From Chitinophagaceae bacterium (lineage in GTDB: Bacteria; Bacteroidota; Bacteroidia; Chitinophagales; Chitinophagaceae): a stretch of 56,961 nucleotides of DNA. The notes below the pieces were generated by a model. That model did not search any database. It had not been told where the DNA came from and saw nothing but the letters and a program-made list of their open reading frames with translations. The translations under genes and the position numbers were made by a program. Positions 43,901 through 52,385 of the stretch are shown here, piece by piece. Numbering within the stretch: position 1 is the stretch's first letter; each line of letters starts with the position of its first letter. Location: the NCBI GenBank assembly GCA_947455215.1, contig CANGNA010000023.1, forward strand, positions 1-56,961. Reading direction: 5' to 3'.

Positions 43901-46202
43901 CTGCGCGTACACCTGCTGTTGCCATCTCGCTGGCCAGCAGCAGATATTGTGAGCGTGCCTTCCTGTAATTGCCCAGTAGTGCCGAGGTGGTGTTACAGGT
44001 AACCGCAGTGCCGCTGTTCAGTGTATGGTATTCGGCAAAGCCGTTCACTATGCCGCTGTCATCGTTACTGATGGTGATGCGTGCCGTGTCATAACCGGGA
44101 GCTACTGTTGCTGTGCTACCCATAGCATTCAGTGTCATGGCCAATACCAGGTTCTTGCTATCATTCAGTGCGCCATTATCAAAAACGGTCATGGTCACGT
44201 AGTGCGTAGTGGTATCGCCGGCCGCAAACGTGATAGGAGAGCCACTTAATGTATAATCTGTACCCGCTACAGCAGTGCCGTAAGCAGCACTAACAGTAAC
44301 TATCGGGTTGCCACCAGTTATCGGTGTGCCTGTAGCTTTTACGCCTATGCTTACCGTATGGCTGGCAGGGCAAGTGGTAGCGGTGCTCTTCTCCGTAACA
44401 TTGTAGGTAGTGGTAGTAAAGCCTATCTGCGGTGTACAAGGCACAAATGCAGTGCCTACGCCTACTGCATACCATGCATTGGTAACACTCTGCACCTGCG
44501 GAGAGCATGCGCCAAATAAAAGGGTAGCTTGTGCTATTGATGTAGAGCGGAAGCTGGCATAGTTAGCGCTTGAGCTAAGGGCCAGTTCTGTCTGATACAG
44601 GATATTGGCAGCGTCTGTCCAGCCAATAGCATTTACACTATAAGATGTGCCATTGGCATTGGTGCCTGTACCGCCGGAGATGACCAGGTAGTACCATTTG
44701 TTGGTTACACCGCTGTTGGTATGTACACCGCATTGGTCGTTACCGCCACTTGGTGTACAGCCTGTTACATTTACCCAGAATGGGTCATTATTTCCGTAGG
44801 TGTCAGGATTGCTCTCGTTATGGGGGAAGTCCATGCTACGCAATGGTGCATATCCACAGCCAATTTCTTCACCTATTTTAAAGTACAGTTTAGCCTGGCC
44901 ATCTGTTTCGTGTGGATCCGCCCAGTGTTCTACAGTAGCACCCCAGCAATCGCTCAAACCTTCATTCATAGCTCCTGACTCGCTGGCATAAACAAGGTTG
45001 GCAGTTGCCTGGCAGATACCGTGGCCTAATTCATGAGCAGTAACATCGAGGGAAGTAAGCGGGCCCAGGAAGAAACCAGCAGCTCCGGCGCCTGTGCAAC
45101 CCGTGCCATCACCATAGCACATCTCACTACCATCCCAGTATGCATTGTCCATATTGCCGCCCGCATCGTTCATATGCACGTAGCTCAGCAATATACCGCC
45201 TGCGCCATCCCAGCTATTACGGCTTTGTTGGGTGAACCAGTAGTCGTACACTTTTTCTACACCCCAGTGCACGTCCAATGCGCCTGTATCGGTAGTAGCA
45301 GCAGGCCAGTTGTTGGTAGCGCTATTTATCTGGGTAACACCAGTTACCGATGTGTTATGGTTCACGCTACGGGTATAGATACCACCACCACGGGTAGAGT
45401 CGTACAGCGTATAGGTAGGTCCCGTAATACGCGATGTAACAAAGGGCACCACGCCGCTGTACAACGTTTTGTTGCTGGCTGCAGTGTGCTTGATCAGGTT
45501 TTCTGTATATAGTATCGTACCATCAGTAGCATCTACATACACCATCTGCCTGGTAACAGGGGCCTGCGCATATATGTTGAAGCCATAGGCCAGGTGCAGC
45601 AGCCTGTCTGGCTTGTCTGCTTTAAAATTCTCTATCCACACCAGCTGCCCCTTAGGGTAATAAGAGGTATCCGGTTTGTGATATGTTTCCTTCAGGTTTG
45701 CCTCGGCTGATGGGTCCTGCCACATATATTTTGTGGCGCCCACCTGGGCAAGCGCCTTACCCAATGCTGTACCTTCGGTAAGGGCAGGTAGGGCCGACGC
45801 GTTGGCCGGTGCATTGTAGTAGCTGCCCGATATGAAATGGATACGGCCAGCCTTCTCTGTAAGTGTAAAGCTGCCATACGCTACTTTTACACCCTTATAA
45901 TACTCAGCATAGCGGCTGGTGGTAACGCCTACCTTGGTGGTCGTCCGATACATTTGTATCATTTGTGTGTTCACACCGTCAACACCAAGGTATTTGCTGA
46001 AGATCTGCTGTTCCTGTCCTTTCTTCCAGTTCGCATCTGCTGAGAACTGGATAAGGGATGGAGTGCCATCTATCGCATTGCGCTCTATAGAAAGAACAGA
46101 CTTGTCGACTGTAGCCTGTTGTGCATTACCCGTTAATGCCGGACAAAGAAGCCCGAGCAAAAACAACGATTTAGCGGCCGTAGCTTTTGTAAAGAAAGAC
46201 AT
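40950..46202 (-). CDS. M4 (thermolysin-family) metalloprotease, T9SS type-A cargo
   Basis: 1750 residues. Signal peptide to about residue 28 (LFLLGLLCPALTGNAQ). A propeptide (about 30-230) leads to the peptidase. Zinc ligands are His 390 and His 394 in HELGH, with Glu 391 as base and Glu 414 (SGAMNEGLSD) as third ligand. HELGH replaces the common HELTH, a variant seen in other Bacteroidota M4 enzymes. A Calx-beta domain (about 600-715) and several Ig-like/BIG_2 repeats (GTWSSNNTAVATVDAAGNVYG) follow, and the protein ends in a T9SS type-A sorting domain (LVPNPNNGTFTIKG ... SGAYLVNVTTGTGKQVFHMVV). It should be secreted or attached to the surface and degrade protein. Confidence 0.93.
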   Translation of the reverse strand: MSFFTKATAAKSLFLLGLLCPALTGNAQQATVDKSVLSIERNAIDGTPSLIQFSADANWKKGQEQQIFSKYLGVDGVNTQMIQMYRTTTKVGVTTSRYAEYYKGVKVAYGSFTLTEKAGRIHFISGSYYNAPANASALPALTEGTALGKALAQVGATKYMWQDPSAEANLKETYHKPDTSYYPKGQLVWIENFKADKPDRLLHLAYGFNIYAQAPVTRQMVYVDATDGTILYTENLIKHTAASNKTLYSGVVPFVTSRITGPTYTLYDSTRGGGIYTRSVNHNTSVTGVTQINSATNNWPAATTDTGALDVHWGVEKVYDYWFTQQSRNSWDGAGGILLSYVHMNDAGGNMDNAYWDGSEMCYGDGTGCTGAGAAGFFLGPLTSLDVTAHELGHGICQATANLVYASESGAMNEGLSDCWGATVEHWADPHETDGQAKLYFKIGEEIGCGYAPLRSMDFPHNESNPDTYGNNDPFWVNVTGCTPSGGNDQCGVHTNSGVTNKWYYLVISGGTGTNANGTSYSVNAIGWTDAANILYQTELALSSSANYASFRSTSIAQATLLFGACSPQVQSVTNAWYAVGVGTAFVPCTPQIGFTTTTYNVTEKSTATTCPASHTVSIGVKATGTPITGGNPIVTVSAAYGTAVAGTDYTLSGSPITFAAGDTTTHYVTMTVFDNGALNDSKNLVLAMTLNAMGSTATVAPGYDTARITISNDDSGIVNGFAEYHTLNSGTAVTCNTTSALLGNYRKARSQYLLLASEMATAGVRAGVPITQIAFNILTRNYTGAYNGYTISMGNTTAADLSTAFVTTGLTQVYTGNHTTPTIAGTDSIDFVTPFTWDGTSNVVVNICFSGNTGTLGTASDQLSGIDHGSLIVCDHNQSTSGTGTAGCSLNYSGGGQGTARPVMRFKQTPPASKIATVLGNNHTWSVTSGTTVNFWNTSDTSLVATVANPTADLGCTSAALTGAGTGFTPAAFTTGTNRSLKEVTINPTTNGATVTYDATMYLTTTELAGATPSTLFMVKTEQPTDATINASNSTLLTPTLVTGSNFVGFKGTFTVMNNTRIFITDGPLCTAPATTVTASGPTTFCFGGSVTLSAPITTGVTYQWQNGTTNIFGATNSSYTTGAAGNYRVIVTQGSCAGTSTATTVTVNTVNAGTITTTSGTAVCVGQTTVFTDAAGSGTWSSNNTAVATVDAAGNVYGVSSGTTTISYTVSNGCGTAYATQAVTVNANPTVLPITGMVAFCEGATTIFSALPLGGTWSSANPATATVDASGNVGGGTAGTTTISYSVTNVAGCTTYVTTPVTVNATPAATITPSGATTFCPTGSVTLSAPTGTGLSYQWYSNGSIITGATNSSYSTNLGADYTVLVSNGNCSATSATTTVTIDLSATVVPAVSIAATPGLVLCSVPTTITFGATPTNGGTTPTYTWYVNGTSMGTGNSFSYVPATGDQVQCVLNSNAICRLHDTGSSTVTVNIAPPSHPTVAINAIPNDTLCAGVMATFAAIPSFGGSAPSYIWNKNGVNVATGPAYNYIPANGDILKVFMTSNYSCRSQDTAIGGPMTLTVLTSLPNTVTVTSDHATIPHTGSVTFTATAPNGGSSPTYQWYVNGTPVSGATNATYSSSTLGEGDVVTCGVLSSEMCAAPSYAYSAGMVMHWTAGVTNITAGNQLILVPNPNNGTFTIKGTLVTNDETITIQVTNMLGQEVFLTNALVNNNTIDRTISLQQSLASGAYLVNVTTGTGKQVFHMVVNK

Positions 46203-46286
46203 ATAGAATGTAGGTATTTGTAATGTATTTAATTAACAGGCCGTAAGTTAAAGATTTTGCTATTATTATGTGTGTATTTAGCCACA

Positions 46287-46294
46287 TATATTTG
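46287..46294 (+). promoter_or_regulatory. Possible -7 box (TATATTTG) upstream of the gene at 46422
   Basis: Fits TAnnTTTG, 127 bases before the ATG. A TTG at 46257-46259 is 27 bases upstream, further than usual. A 10-bp tandem repeat (CTTTTTAATA twice) follows at 46301-46320. Confidence 0.25.
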
Positions 46295-46421
46295 GCGTTG
46301 CTTTTTAATACTTTTTAATAGCTGTTTTTCCATCAACCAGGAGTTAATATTTTAGGCACATACTGGGTCATTTATGGCATAGTTTACCTGCTTGGCCCAA
46401 TTTGATTAATTTTATCGGGTC

Positions 46422-48023
46422 ATGAAGTTGTTGCAAAAAATACTGTTGTTTGTCGCATTGTCGGGTTCGCTGGTGGCTAAGGCCCAGGTCGAAGAAAAGC
46501 TGGTAGTAAAAGATGCCGGCGATTCGTTGCTGCTCAAGGCGTTCCGGTCGGCATTCGATAGCAGTGGTAACTACTACTTCGAGACACTGTTGCCTGGTAA
46601 GGGCGAGCGTTTTACCCTTATCGCCAATAAGGAAAAGCACACACCTGTGTTCTGGAACCGCAATATTGGTCTGGCTCCATACAAGTCGGTAATAGCCAAT
46701 GCCTTCTTTGTCGATTCGCTGGGCCGCAAGCTGTATTATAAGAATAAATCAGGTACCCGCATCTACGGCCCAAGGCCTGGCCGCGTGCGCAATGTACTGG
46801 AATATGGTAAGGAGAATATTGTAATGGAACTGTGCGTGGGCAGCAAAAGCTACCTGTATGTGAACGACAGCCTGGTAAACGAGGCCGATTCGCTGCACCA
46901 GCTGTGGCTCTGTACCTTCAGCGATAATGGCCATGTACTGTACACGGTATACAAACGCGGAGCCTTCCGTATGTACCTGGACCATAAAGAGGTAGACAGC
47001 GCAGCCGAGATGTTTACCGAACTTACGGTTAACAACGACGGCATGTATGCCTATGCCAAACCACTGGGTGGCAAATTTTATGTGCATGTAAAGTCAGCTG
47101 CATTCGGGCCATTTGGCGCAGCCGATCACTCCGGCATGTGGAACAACGGGGCTTATTACTACCAGGGCTGCGCAGACTCTCAGTGTTTTGTGCTGGTCAA
47201 CGGCAAGCTCTACGATCATATACCAGAAGCGCATACCCTGGAAGATGGATTGTACCACAGCGACGAGCAGATATCGGTGCAGCCATATAGCCCCAATAGC
47301 TACCTGCTGGCCTACAACAAACAGAATGAAGACGGCATTTTTGTTAATGTGAACGGCAAGATAACCCGTCACAACTATGCCTCAACCGGCTATATTTTCA
47401 CCGATCAGCAGGGCAATTATGCCTTTTATGGCTACCGCGATACCCTGGGCACGGAGCGGATATACCGGAACATCAACGGGAAAGAGGTAAAACTGCCGGC
47501 ATTCAGCAAAGCTCGCTACAGGCCATTCCCGCTACAGGTGGCCCCGGATGGTTCATCCACATTCTACTATGCAACTGCCGATAGTGTATACCTGTTCCGC
47601 AACGATGCCCTGTTGTGCCCTCCTGCTGCCCGCGGCAATTTCACCACATGGGATGCCTCCGTATTGCCGCAAAGCCACCCCGAGGGGTTGGTATACTTCC
47701 AGGGTGTGAACATCAACAATGCCAGTTATATATTGTATAACAACACTATATCCAAGCCGCTGCCCCGCATCAACGAAATGTATGACATGTACGATGAGCC
47801 TACATGGGGTGGTATTGTAGCAGGCGACATCAATGCCAATGGTTTTTACATCATAGAACAAACCGGCAAAGGCAAGTACCAGCTGGTTATCAACAACAAA
47901 GTATATCAGGAACTGACTGGCATAGACCGCATCATCGGCACCCAGGGTTACTTAGACGCCCACAGGTTGTTGTTTTATGGGATAAAGGGTAGCGGCTTTT
48001 ACCAGTTTAGTATAAAGTATTGA
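46422..48023 (+). CDS. Hypothetical secreted beta-repeat protein
   Basis: 533 residues with a clear signal peptide (LLQKILLFVALSGSLVAKAQ, cleavage about residue 22). The rest is made of many short strand pairs in which an asparagine-glycine or asparagine-lysine turn follows a hydrophobic strand (CFVLVNGKLYDH; IFVNVNGKITRHNY; IYRNINGKEVKLP; YQLVINNKVYQEL). These recur every about 45-90 residues, so a beta-propeller or similar repeat fold is likely, but no named family was recognised. There is no T9SS tail and no lipobox; location is periplasm or outside. It lies between two T9SS cargo genes. Confidence 0.7.
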   Translation: MKLLQKILLFVALSGSLVAKAQVEEKLVVKDAGDSLLLKAFRSAFDSSGNYYFETLLPGKGERFTLIANKEKHTPVFWNRNIGLAPYKSVIANAFFVDSLGRKLYYKNKSGTRIYGPRPGRVRNVLEYGKENIVMELCVGSKSYLYVNDSLVNEADSLHQLWLCTFSDNGHVLYTVYKRGAFRMYLDHKEVDSAAEMFTELTVNNDGMYAYAKPLGGKFYVHVKSAAFGPFGAADHSGMWNNGAYYYQGCADSQCFVLVNGKLYDHIPEAHTLEDGLYHSDEQISVQPYSPNSYLLAYNKQNEDGIFVNVNGKITRHNYASTGYIFTDQQGNYAFYGYRDTLGTERIYRNINGKEVKLPAFSKARYRPFPLQVAPDGSSTFYYATADSVYLFRNDALLCPPAARGNFTTWDASVLPQSHPEGLVYFQGVNINNASYILYNNTISKPLPRINEMYDMYDEPTWGGIVAGDINANGFYIIEQTGKGKYQLVINNKVYQELTGIDRIIGTQGYLDAHRLLFYGIKGSGFYQFSIKY

Positions 48024-48099
48024 TTGATAATAGATGTATATATGTGTGGCTCTTATAAATAAATAATATAGGTGTCGTAGTTACGGGAGACAAATTAGG

Positions 48100-48107
48100 T
48101 ACATTTG
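48100..48107 (+). promoter_or_regulatory. Candidate -7 box (TACATTTG) for the beta-helix protein gene
   Basis: Fits TAnnTTTG, 21 bases before the ATG at 48129. No TTG at -33 was found. Confidence 0.4.
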
Positions 48108-48128
48108 CATGCTTTAAATATATAAAAT

Positions 48129-51100
48129 ATGCAAAACCGGATTCTATCCCTTGCCAGAGTGGCAAGTGTTCTTTTCTTGCTCCTTTCTTTTACGGCCCAG
48201 GCGCAAACCATTTATTATGTAAATGCTGCCACAGGCGATGATGCCAACCCCGGCACCAGTTGGGCAGTACCGTATCGCAACCTTACCAAGGCACTGGCGC
48301 AGGCAAATGTCAGCACAGCCGCACAGGTGCAGGTATGGGTGGCTGCAGGTGTGTACACTCCGTTAGATGGATTAAGTGCCCTGCCGGCGGATACCAGGGA
48401 TACCAGTTTCTTGTTTTTTCGTGGCGATGGCGTGGGCCATGGTTTAAAAGTATATGGCGGTTTTGCCGGTACAGAAACAGCTGTAGGCCAGAGGGATACG
48501 CTGCACAGAACGTACCTTGACGGCGACCTGGGTGGCGGCAATGCTTACCACGTAGGCGTTATTGCCGGGCAGAGTGCCGCCAGCGACAGCATTGTGATAG
48601 ACGGGTTTACCATCAGGAATGGCGGTGCTGCAGGCCTTGGCTCGAAGGTCATCAACTCAGTAGTTGTTGACCGTAACACGGGTGGCGGCCTGAGCCTGAA
48701 TTCGAATATAGATGCCAATAAAATGGCCATCAGGAATTGCCGTATGGAGAATAACTGGGCGGCTTACCTGTTTGCGAGCACTTTTTACTCAGTTACCGGC
48801 CAGGGCGCCGGTATGGCCATAAGAACTTCAAACGCATACCTGGAGAACTGCCGGTTTACCAATAACACCATCAACGGGCTTGGCGCAGGTGGTGCTGCCG
48901 CATTTTTAGAATACGCCAATGTGACACTGAAGGGTGTGGATCTTACAGCCAATACCGTAGTTGGCGGCACGGGTACATCGTTTGCTCCTTCAGGCGAAGC
49001 CGATGGTGGTGCCCTGATGGTACGATATAGTGTGCTGAACGTAAGCAACAGTAGTTTTGTAAAGAACAGTTGTAAAGGAGGCCTCACCTATTCTTTTAGT
49101 TCTTATGGGGCAAGCGGTGCTTATGGAGGGGCTATATTCTTCAGCTACTCAGTTTGTAACCTTAGCAATACTACTTTTACCGGCAATAGGGCTACTGGTG
49201 GCGATGGTGGCTCATTTACCTATTCGGGTATAGCCTCAGGCGGAGCCATAAACTGCGCCAATACGCGCCTTACTATCTCGTCTTGTTCGTTCAACGCAGA
49301 TACCTGTTCGGCAGGCTACAGCCCTAACCCTACCTATTGGTCTACGCAGGCAACCGGTGGTGCTGTTGGATGCGGCAGTTATCCCGGCGACTCTGCGGTA
49401 GTGATCAACAACACTTCGTTCTCCGGTAATATGGTTAGCGGTGGCGGCAGTGCTTTTACCAGGGGTGGTGCATTGTATCTGGAAACAACTGCTACTATCG
49501 CAGGGTGCCAGTTCAACAACAACATTTGTACGTCTGACGGCGGCACTGCCGAAGGAGGAGCACTCTTTAGTGGGGAGAGACTGATAAATATTAAAAAGAG
49601 TTCTTTTACAGGCAATTACTCAACTAGCGGTACAGTGGGTGATGGTGGTGCTATAACAGCCCAGCGCTCTACCGAAATGATAGATAGCTGCAACTTCACT
49701 GCCAACTGGTCGCAATACGGCGGCGCTATCTATATGCAGGACAACTACCTGAAACTGACCAATAATACGTTTAATGCCAACCACGCTGCAAATGGCGGCT
49801 CGGTAAACTTTGCTATTCTGTCAACAGCAGGTCTTTCTTACGTACCACATAGTTTTGCAGCCAACAATGTGTTTACCGCCAATGTTGCCGATAATGCCGG
49901 AGGCGCTATGTACATGGATATGGTAACAACCGGCGTAGATACAATGCTTAACAATGTGTTTGTAGCTAACCGTGCCGCTACCGATGGTGGTGCATTGTGC
50001 CTGTCGTCTTCCAACCATTTTATAGCCAACAATACATTTTATAAGGATACCGCTGCCGTAAATGGCGGCGCGGTAAAAACAACCGGCACAGGCGGCATAT
50101 TTAAGTTTGCCAACAATATATTTTATAGCAATGTAGGCAGCGGCTTAACCCCGGACACCTGCCTGCGTACATTGGGTGGCTTCTACGGCTCGTTCAGCAA
50201 CGCCTACAGCGGTACAGATCCATTGTTTGTAAACGCGGCCAATCCGGTGGGTGCCGATGGTATATGGGCTACCGCCGATGATGGACTGCGCCTGCAAATG
50301 TGCAGCCCTGCCGTTAATACAGGCAACACCAGCCTTATAACACCATTTACCTTGCTCGATATAGCAGGTGGCATAAGGCTTTCCGGCAGCGCTGTAGATA
50401 AAGGGGCTTACGAGACGGCGCTGACACCGGCGGTGGCGGGTGCAGATTCTATGTGCATAGGCAGCACACTAACCTTTACAGATGCTACCACCGGCGGCAC
50501 ATGGGCTACATCTAACGCCGCTGTTGCTACCGTTAATACATCGGGCGTAGTAACTGCGCTTGTGGCTGGTGTGGCCCGCATCCGCTACATAGTAAATTAC
50601 GGCTGCGTAACGGATACTGCTTACAGAGTAGTGACGGTGCAAGGGGCACCGGCGGTTATTACTGCTACCACAGACCACGTATGTGTATTTAATACTATTA
50701 CGCTCAGCGATGCCACGCTAGGTGGCACATGGCATAGTAGCAGCACAGCTATTGCCTCCGTTACGGCTGCAGGCCAGGTAATAGGCGGGTCTGTAGGTAC
50801 TGTAGTCATTACATATACTGTACACAATGCCTGCGGCGATACGAGCGCAGTATTTCCTGTATATGTAGAAAATTCAACGCCTTCTATTTCCGGTACAGAC
50901 ACAGTGTGTGCAGGGGCAGCAGTAACACTTTCTATTGCTGCAGTTTCGGGTGCATGGTCATCGGCAAGTGGCCTTGGTTTGGCAACTATTAGTGCCGGTG
51001 GGGTTGTTACCGGCCTGCAGCAAGGTACAGAGCTGTTCCAGTATATAGGCAATAATTCATGTGGCAGCTTCACAGCGTACTATGCGGTAAATGTACATCG

Positions 51101-52040
51101 CCCTGTAGATGAGATCGTTGCTCCGGCAGCCATCTGTGCAGGCAGCACAGTATCCCTTAATGATTCTACTACAGGCGGCACCTGGACATCAGGAAGTACA
51201 GGCATAGTAACAGTATCCGGCAGCTCGGCTACCGGTGTAGCATCGGGTACAGCTATTGTTACCTATGCTGTTCACAACGCATGTGGTTCCTCTTCCGATA
51301 CTATTCTTATTGCGGTTCAGTCGCCGGTCGGCGCTATATCGGGCACATCAGCTTTTTGTGTAGGCAGCACAGTATCGCTTGCAGATGCAGTGTCTGGTGG
51401 CGCATGGTCGGTATCGCCAGTTTCGGTGGCTACAATAAATACGTCGGGCACGGTTGGTGCAGTGGCGCAAGGCAATGCTACCGTTACTTATACCCTGGTA
51501 AATGTTTGTGGTACTACTTCAGCTAACTACTTTGTTACCGTTTACGCACCAGCAGCAGCCATCACCGGCGCAGATACGGTATGTCCCGGCGCCGTAACTG
51601 TATTGGGTAACACAACTCCGGGTGGCACCTGGAGCAGCAGTAACACGGGCATAGCCACTGTTAGCGGCAGCACAGTAGGTGGTGTGGTCAGTGGTGTTGC
51701 TACCATTACTTATTCTGTATCTAACGCATGCGGCGCTACTACGGCAACATTCAATATCACGGTGTTGCCTGTGTCGTCTTGCAATATTGGCGTTGCAGAT
51801 CTTGCTTCAGCCAATGGACTGCGTATTTACCCTAACCCTGCTACCAGCGAACTGTATGTTGTATACGACCATGCTATGACAGCCCGCCTGATCGACATAG
51901 ATGGCAGGGTAGTGCGCACCACTCTGCACGCGGGAAGCATAGATGTACGCGATCTCTCCGACGGTATTTACCTGTTGGAGGTGCTGGACGAAAACAACCA
52001 GCGCATAGCTCTGGAAAGAGTGGTCAAAACAACTAAATAG
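48129..52040 (+). CDS. Beta-helix (choice-of-anchor Q type) T9SS type-A surface protein
   Basis: 1303 residues. Signal peptide about 1-26. Residues about 28-760 open with the typical YYVNAATGDDANPGTSWAVP start of choice-of-anchor Q proteins and continue as a right-handed parallel beta-helix (GGGLSLNSNIDANKMAIRNC; GGAIYMQDNYLKLTNNTF). After it come six Ig-like/BIG_2 repeats of about 70 residues, each of the form DxVCxGS ... GGTWSSSNTxIATVSG ... NACG. The tail, about residues 1225-1303, is a T9SS type-A domain (LRIYPNPATSELYVVYDH ... LSDGIYLLEVLDENNQRIALERVV). It is probably an adhesin or polymer-binding protein on the cell surface. A terminator follows at 52058. Confidence 0.92.
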   Translation: MQNRILSLARVASVLFLLLSFTAQAQTIYYVNAATGDDANPGTSWAVPYRNLTKALAQANVSTAAQVQVWVAAGVYTPLDGLSALPADTRDTSFLFFRGDGVGHGLKVYGGFAGTETAVGQRDTLHRTYLDGDLGGGNAYHVGVIAGQSAASDSIVIDGFTIRNGGAAGLGSKVINSVVVDRNTGGGLSLNSNIDANKMAIRNCRMENNWAAYLFASTFYSVTGQGAGMAIRTSNAYLENCRFTNNTINGLGAGGAAAFLEYANVTLKGVDLTANTVVGGTGTSFAPSGEADGGALMVRYSVLNVSNSSFVKNSCKGGLTYSFSSYGASGAYGGAIFFSYSVCNLSNTTFTGNRATGGDGGSFTYSGIASGGAINCANTRLTISSCSFNADTCSAGYSPNPTYWSTQATGGAVGCGSYPGDSAVVINNTSFSGNMVSGGGSAFTRGGALYLETTATIAGCQFNNNICTSDGGTAEGGALFSGERLINIKKSSFTGNYSTSGTVGDGGAITAQRSTEMIDSCNFTANWSQYGGAIYMQDNYLKLTNNTFNANHAANGGSVNFAILSTAGLSYVPHSFAANNVFTANVADNAGGAMYMDMVTTGVDTMLNNVFVANRAATDGGALCLSSSNHFIANNTFYKDTAAVNGGAVKTTGTGGIFKFANNIFYSNVGSGLTPDTCLRTLGGFYGSFSNAYSGTDPLFVNAANPVGADGIWATADDGLRLQMCSPAVNTGNTSLITPFTLLDIAGGIRLSGSAVDKGAYETALTPAVAGADSMCIGSTLTFTDATTGGTWATSNAAVATVNTSGVVTALVAGVARIRYIVNYGCVTDTAYRVVTVQGAPAVITATTDHVCVFNTITLSDATLGGTWHSSSTAIASVTAAGQVIGGSVGTVVITYTVHNACGDTSAVFPVYVENSTPSISGTDTVCAGAAVTLSIAAVSGAWSSASGLGLATISAGGVVTGLQQGTELFQYIGNNSCGSFTAYYAVNVHRPVDEIVAPAAICAGSTVSLNDSTTGGTWTSGSTGIVTVSGSSATGVASGTAIVTYAVHNACGSSSDTILIAVQSPVGAISGTSAFCVGSTVSLADAVSGGAWSVSPVSVATINTSGTVGAVAQGNATVTYTLVNVCGTTSANYFVTVYAPAAAITGADTVCPGAVTVLGNTTPGGTWSSSNTGIATVSGSTVGGVVSGVATITYSVSNACGATTATFNITVLPVSSCNIGVADLASANGLRIYPNPATSELYVVYDHAMTARLIDIDGRVVRTTLHAGSIDVRDLSDGIYLLEVLDENNQRIALERVVKTTK

Positions 52041-52057
52041 CCATACTAAAAACAGAT

Positions 52058-52092
52058 AGCCCCGGCAGTAGTAATATTGCCGGGGCTTTTTA
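52058..52092 (+). terminator. Terminator after the beta-helix protein gene
   Basis: A 10-bp stem (AGCCCCGGCA at 52058 with TGCCGGGGCT at 52078) is followed by TTTTTATT. Confidence 0.9.
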
Positions 52093-52109
52093 TTGTCGAT
52101 TGTTGATTT

Positions 52110-52385
52110 TTACACCGCCTTCATGTCTGCATATTCCGGGTGCCGCTCTATGAACTGATTCACAAAACCGCAATATACCACCACTTTCAGGTTGGCCGCA
52201 CGGGCTGCATCCAGTACCTGCCTTACCAGGGCCGATCCTACGCCCTTGCCTCGCCCGCTGGCGGGCACAAGGGTGCGCATCAGCACCATATTCCCCTTCA
52301 GCCAGCGATATTCCAGCGTGGCTATCTCGCCATCGGGCAGGTGTATCTCGTATTGGAATGCTCTTTTGTTGTTTACTGCCTGCAT
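52110..52385 (-). CDS. Small GNAT N-acetyltransferase (YidJ-like)
   Basis: 91 residues, about the size of the short one-domain GNAT family. The acetyl-CoA loop RGKGVGSALVRQVL is intact and the flanking strands (ATLEYRWLKGNMVLMRTLV; LKVVVYCGFVNQFI) are typical. Members are often general or unknown acetyltransferases. The ATG overlaps the stop of the upstream DUF5723 gene by one base (TAATG), so translation is coupled. Confidence 0.82.
   Translation of the reverse strand: MQAVNNKRAFQYEIHLPDGEIATLEYRWLKGNMVLMRTLVPASGRGKGVGSALVRQVLDAARAANLKVVVYCGFVNQFIERHPEYADMKAV

Noticed and set aside
44999-45040. HELGH instead of HELTH as a possible broken zinc site
   Set aside because: Both His, the Glu and the third ligand are present, and this variant is found in other Bacteroidota M4 proteases.
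46301-46320. Tandem decamer CTTTTTAATA
   Set aside because: Only two copies in an AT-rich gap; too little to call a functional repeat.
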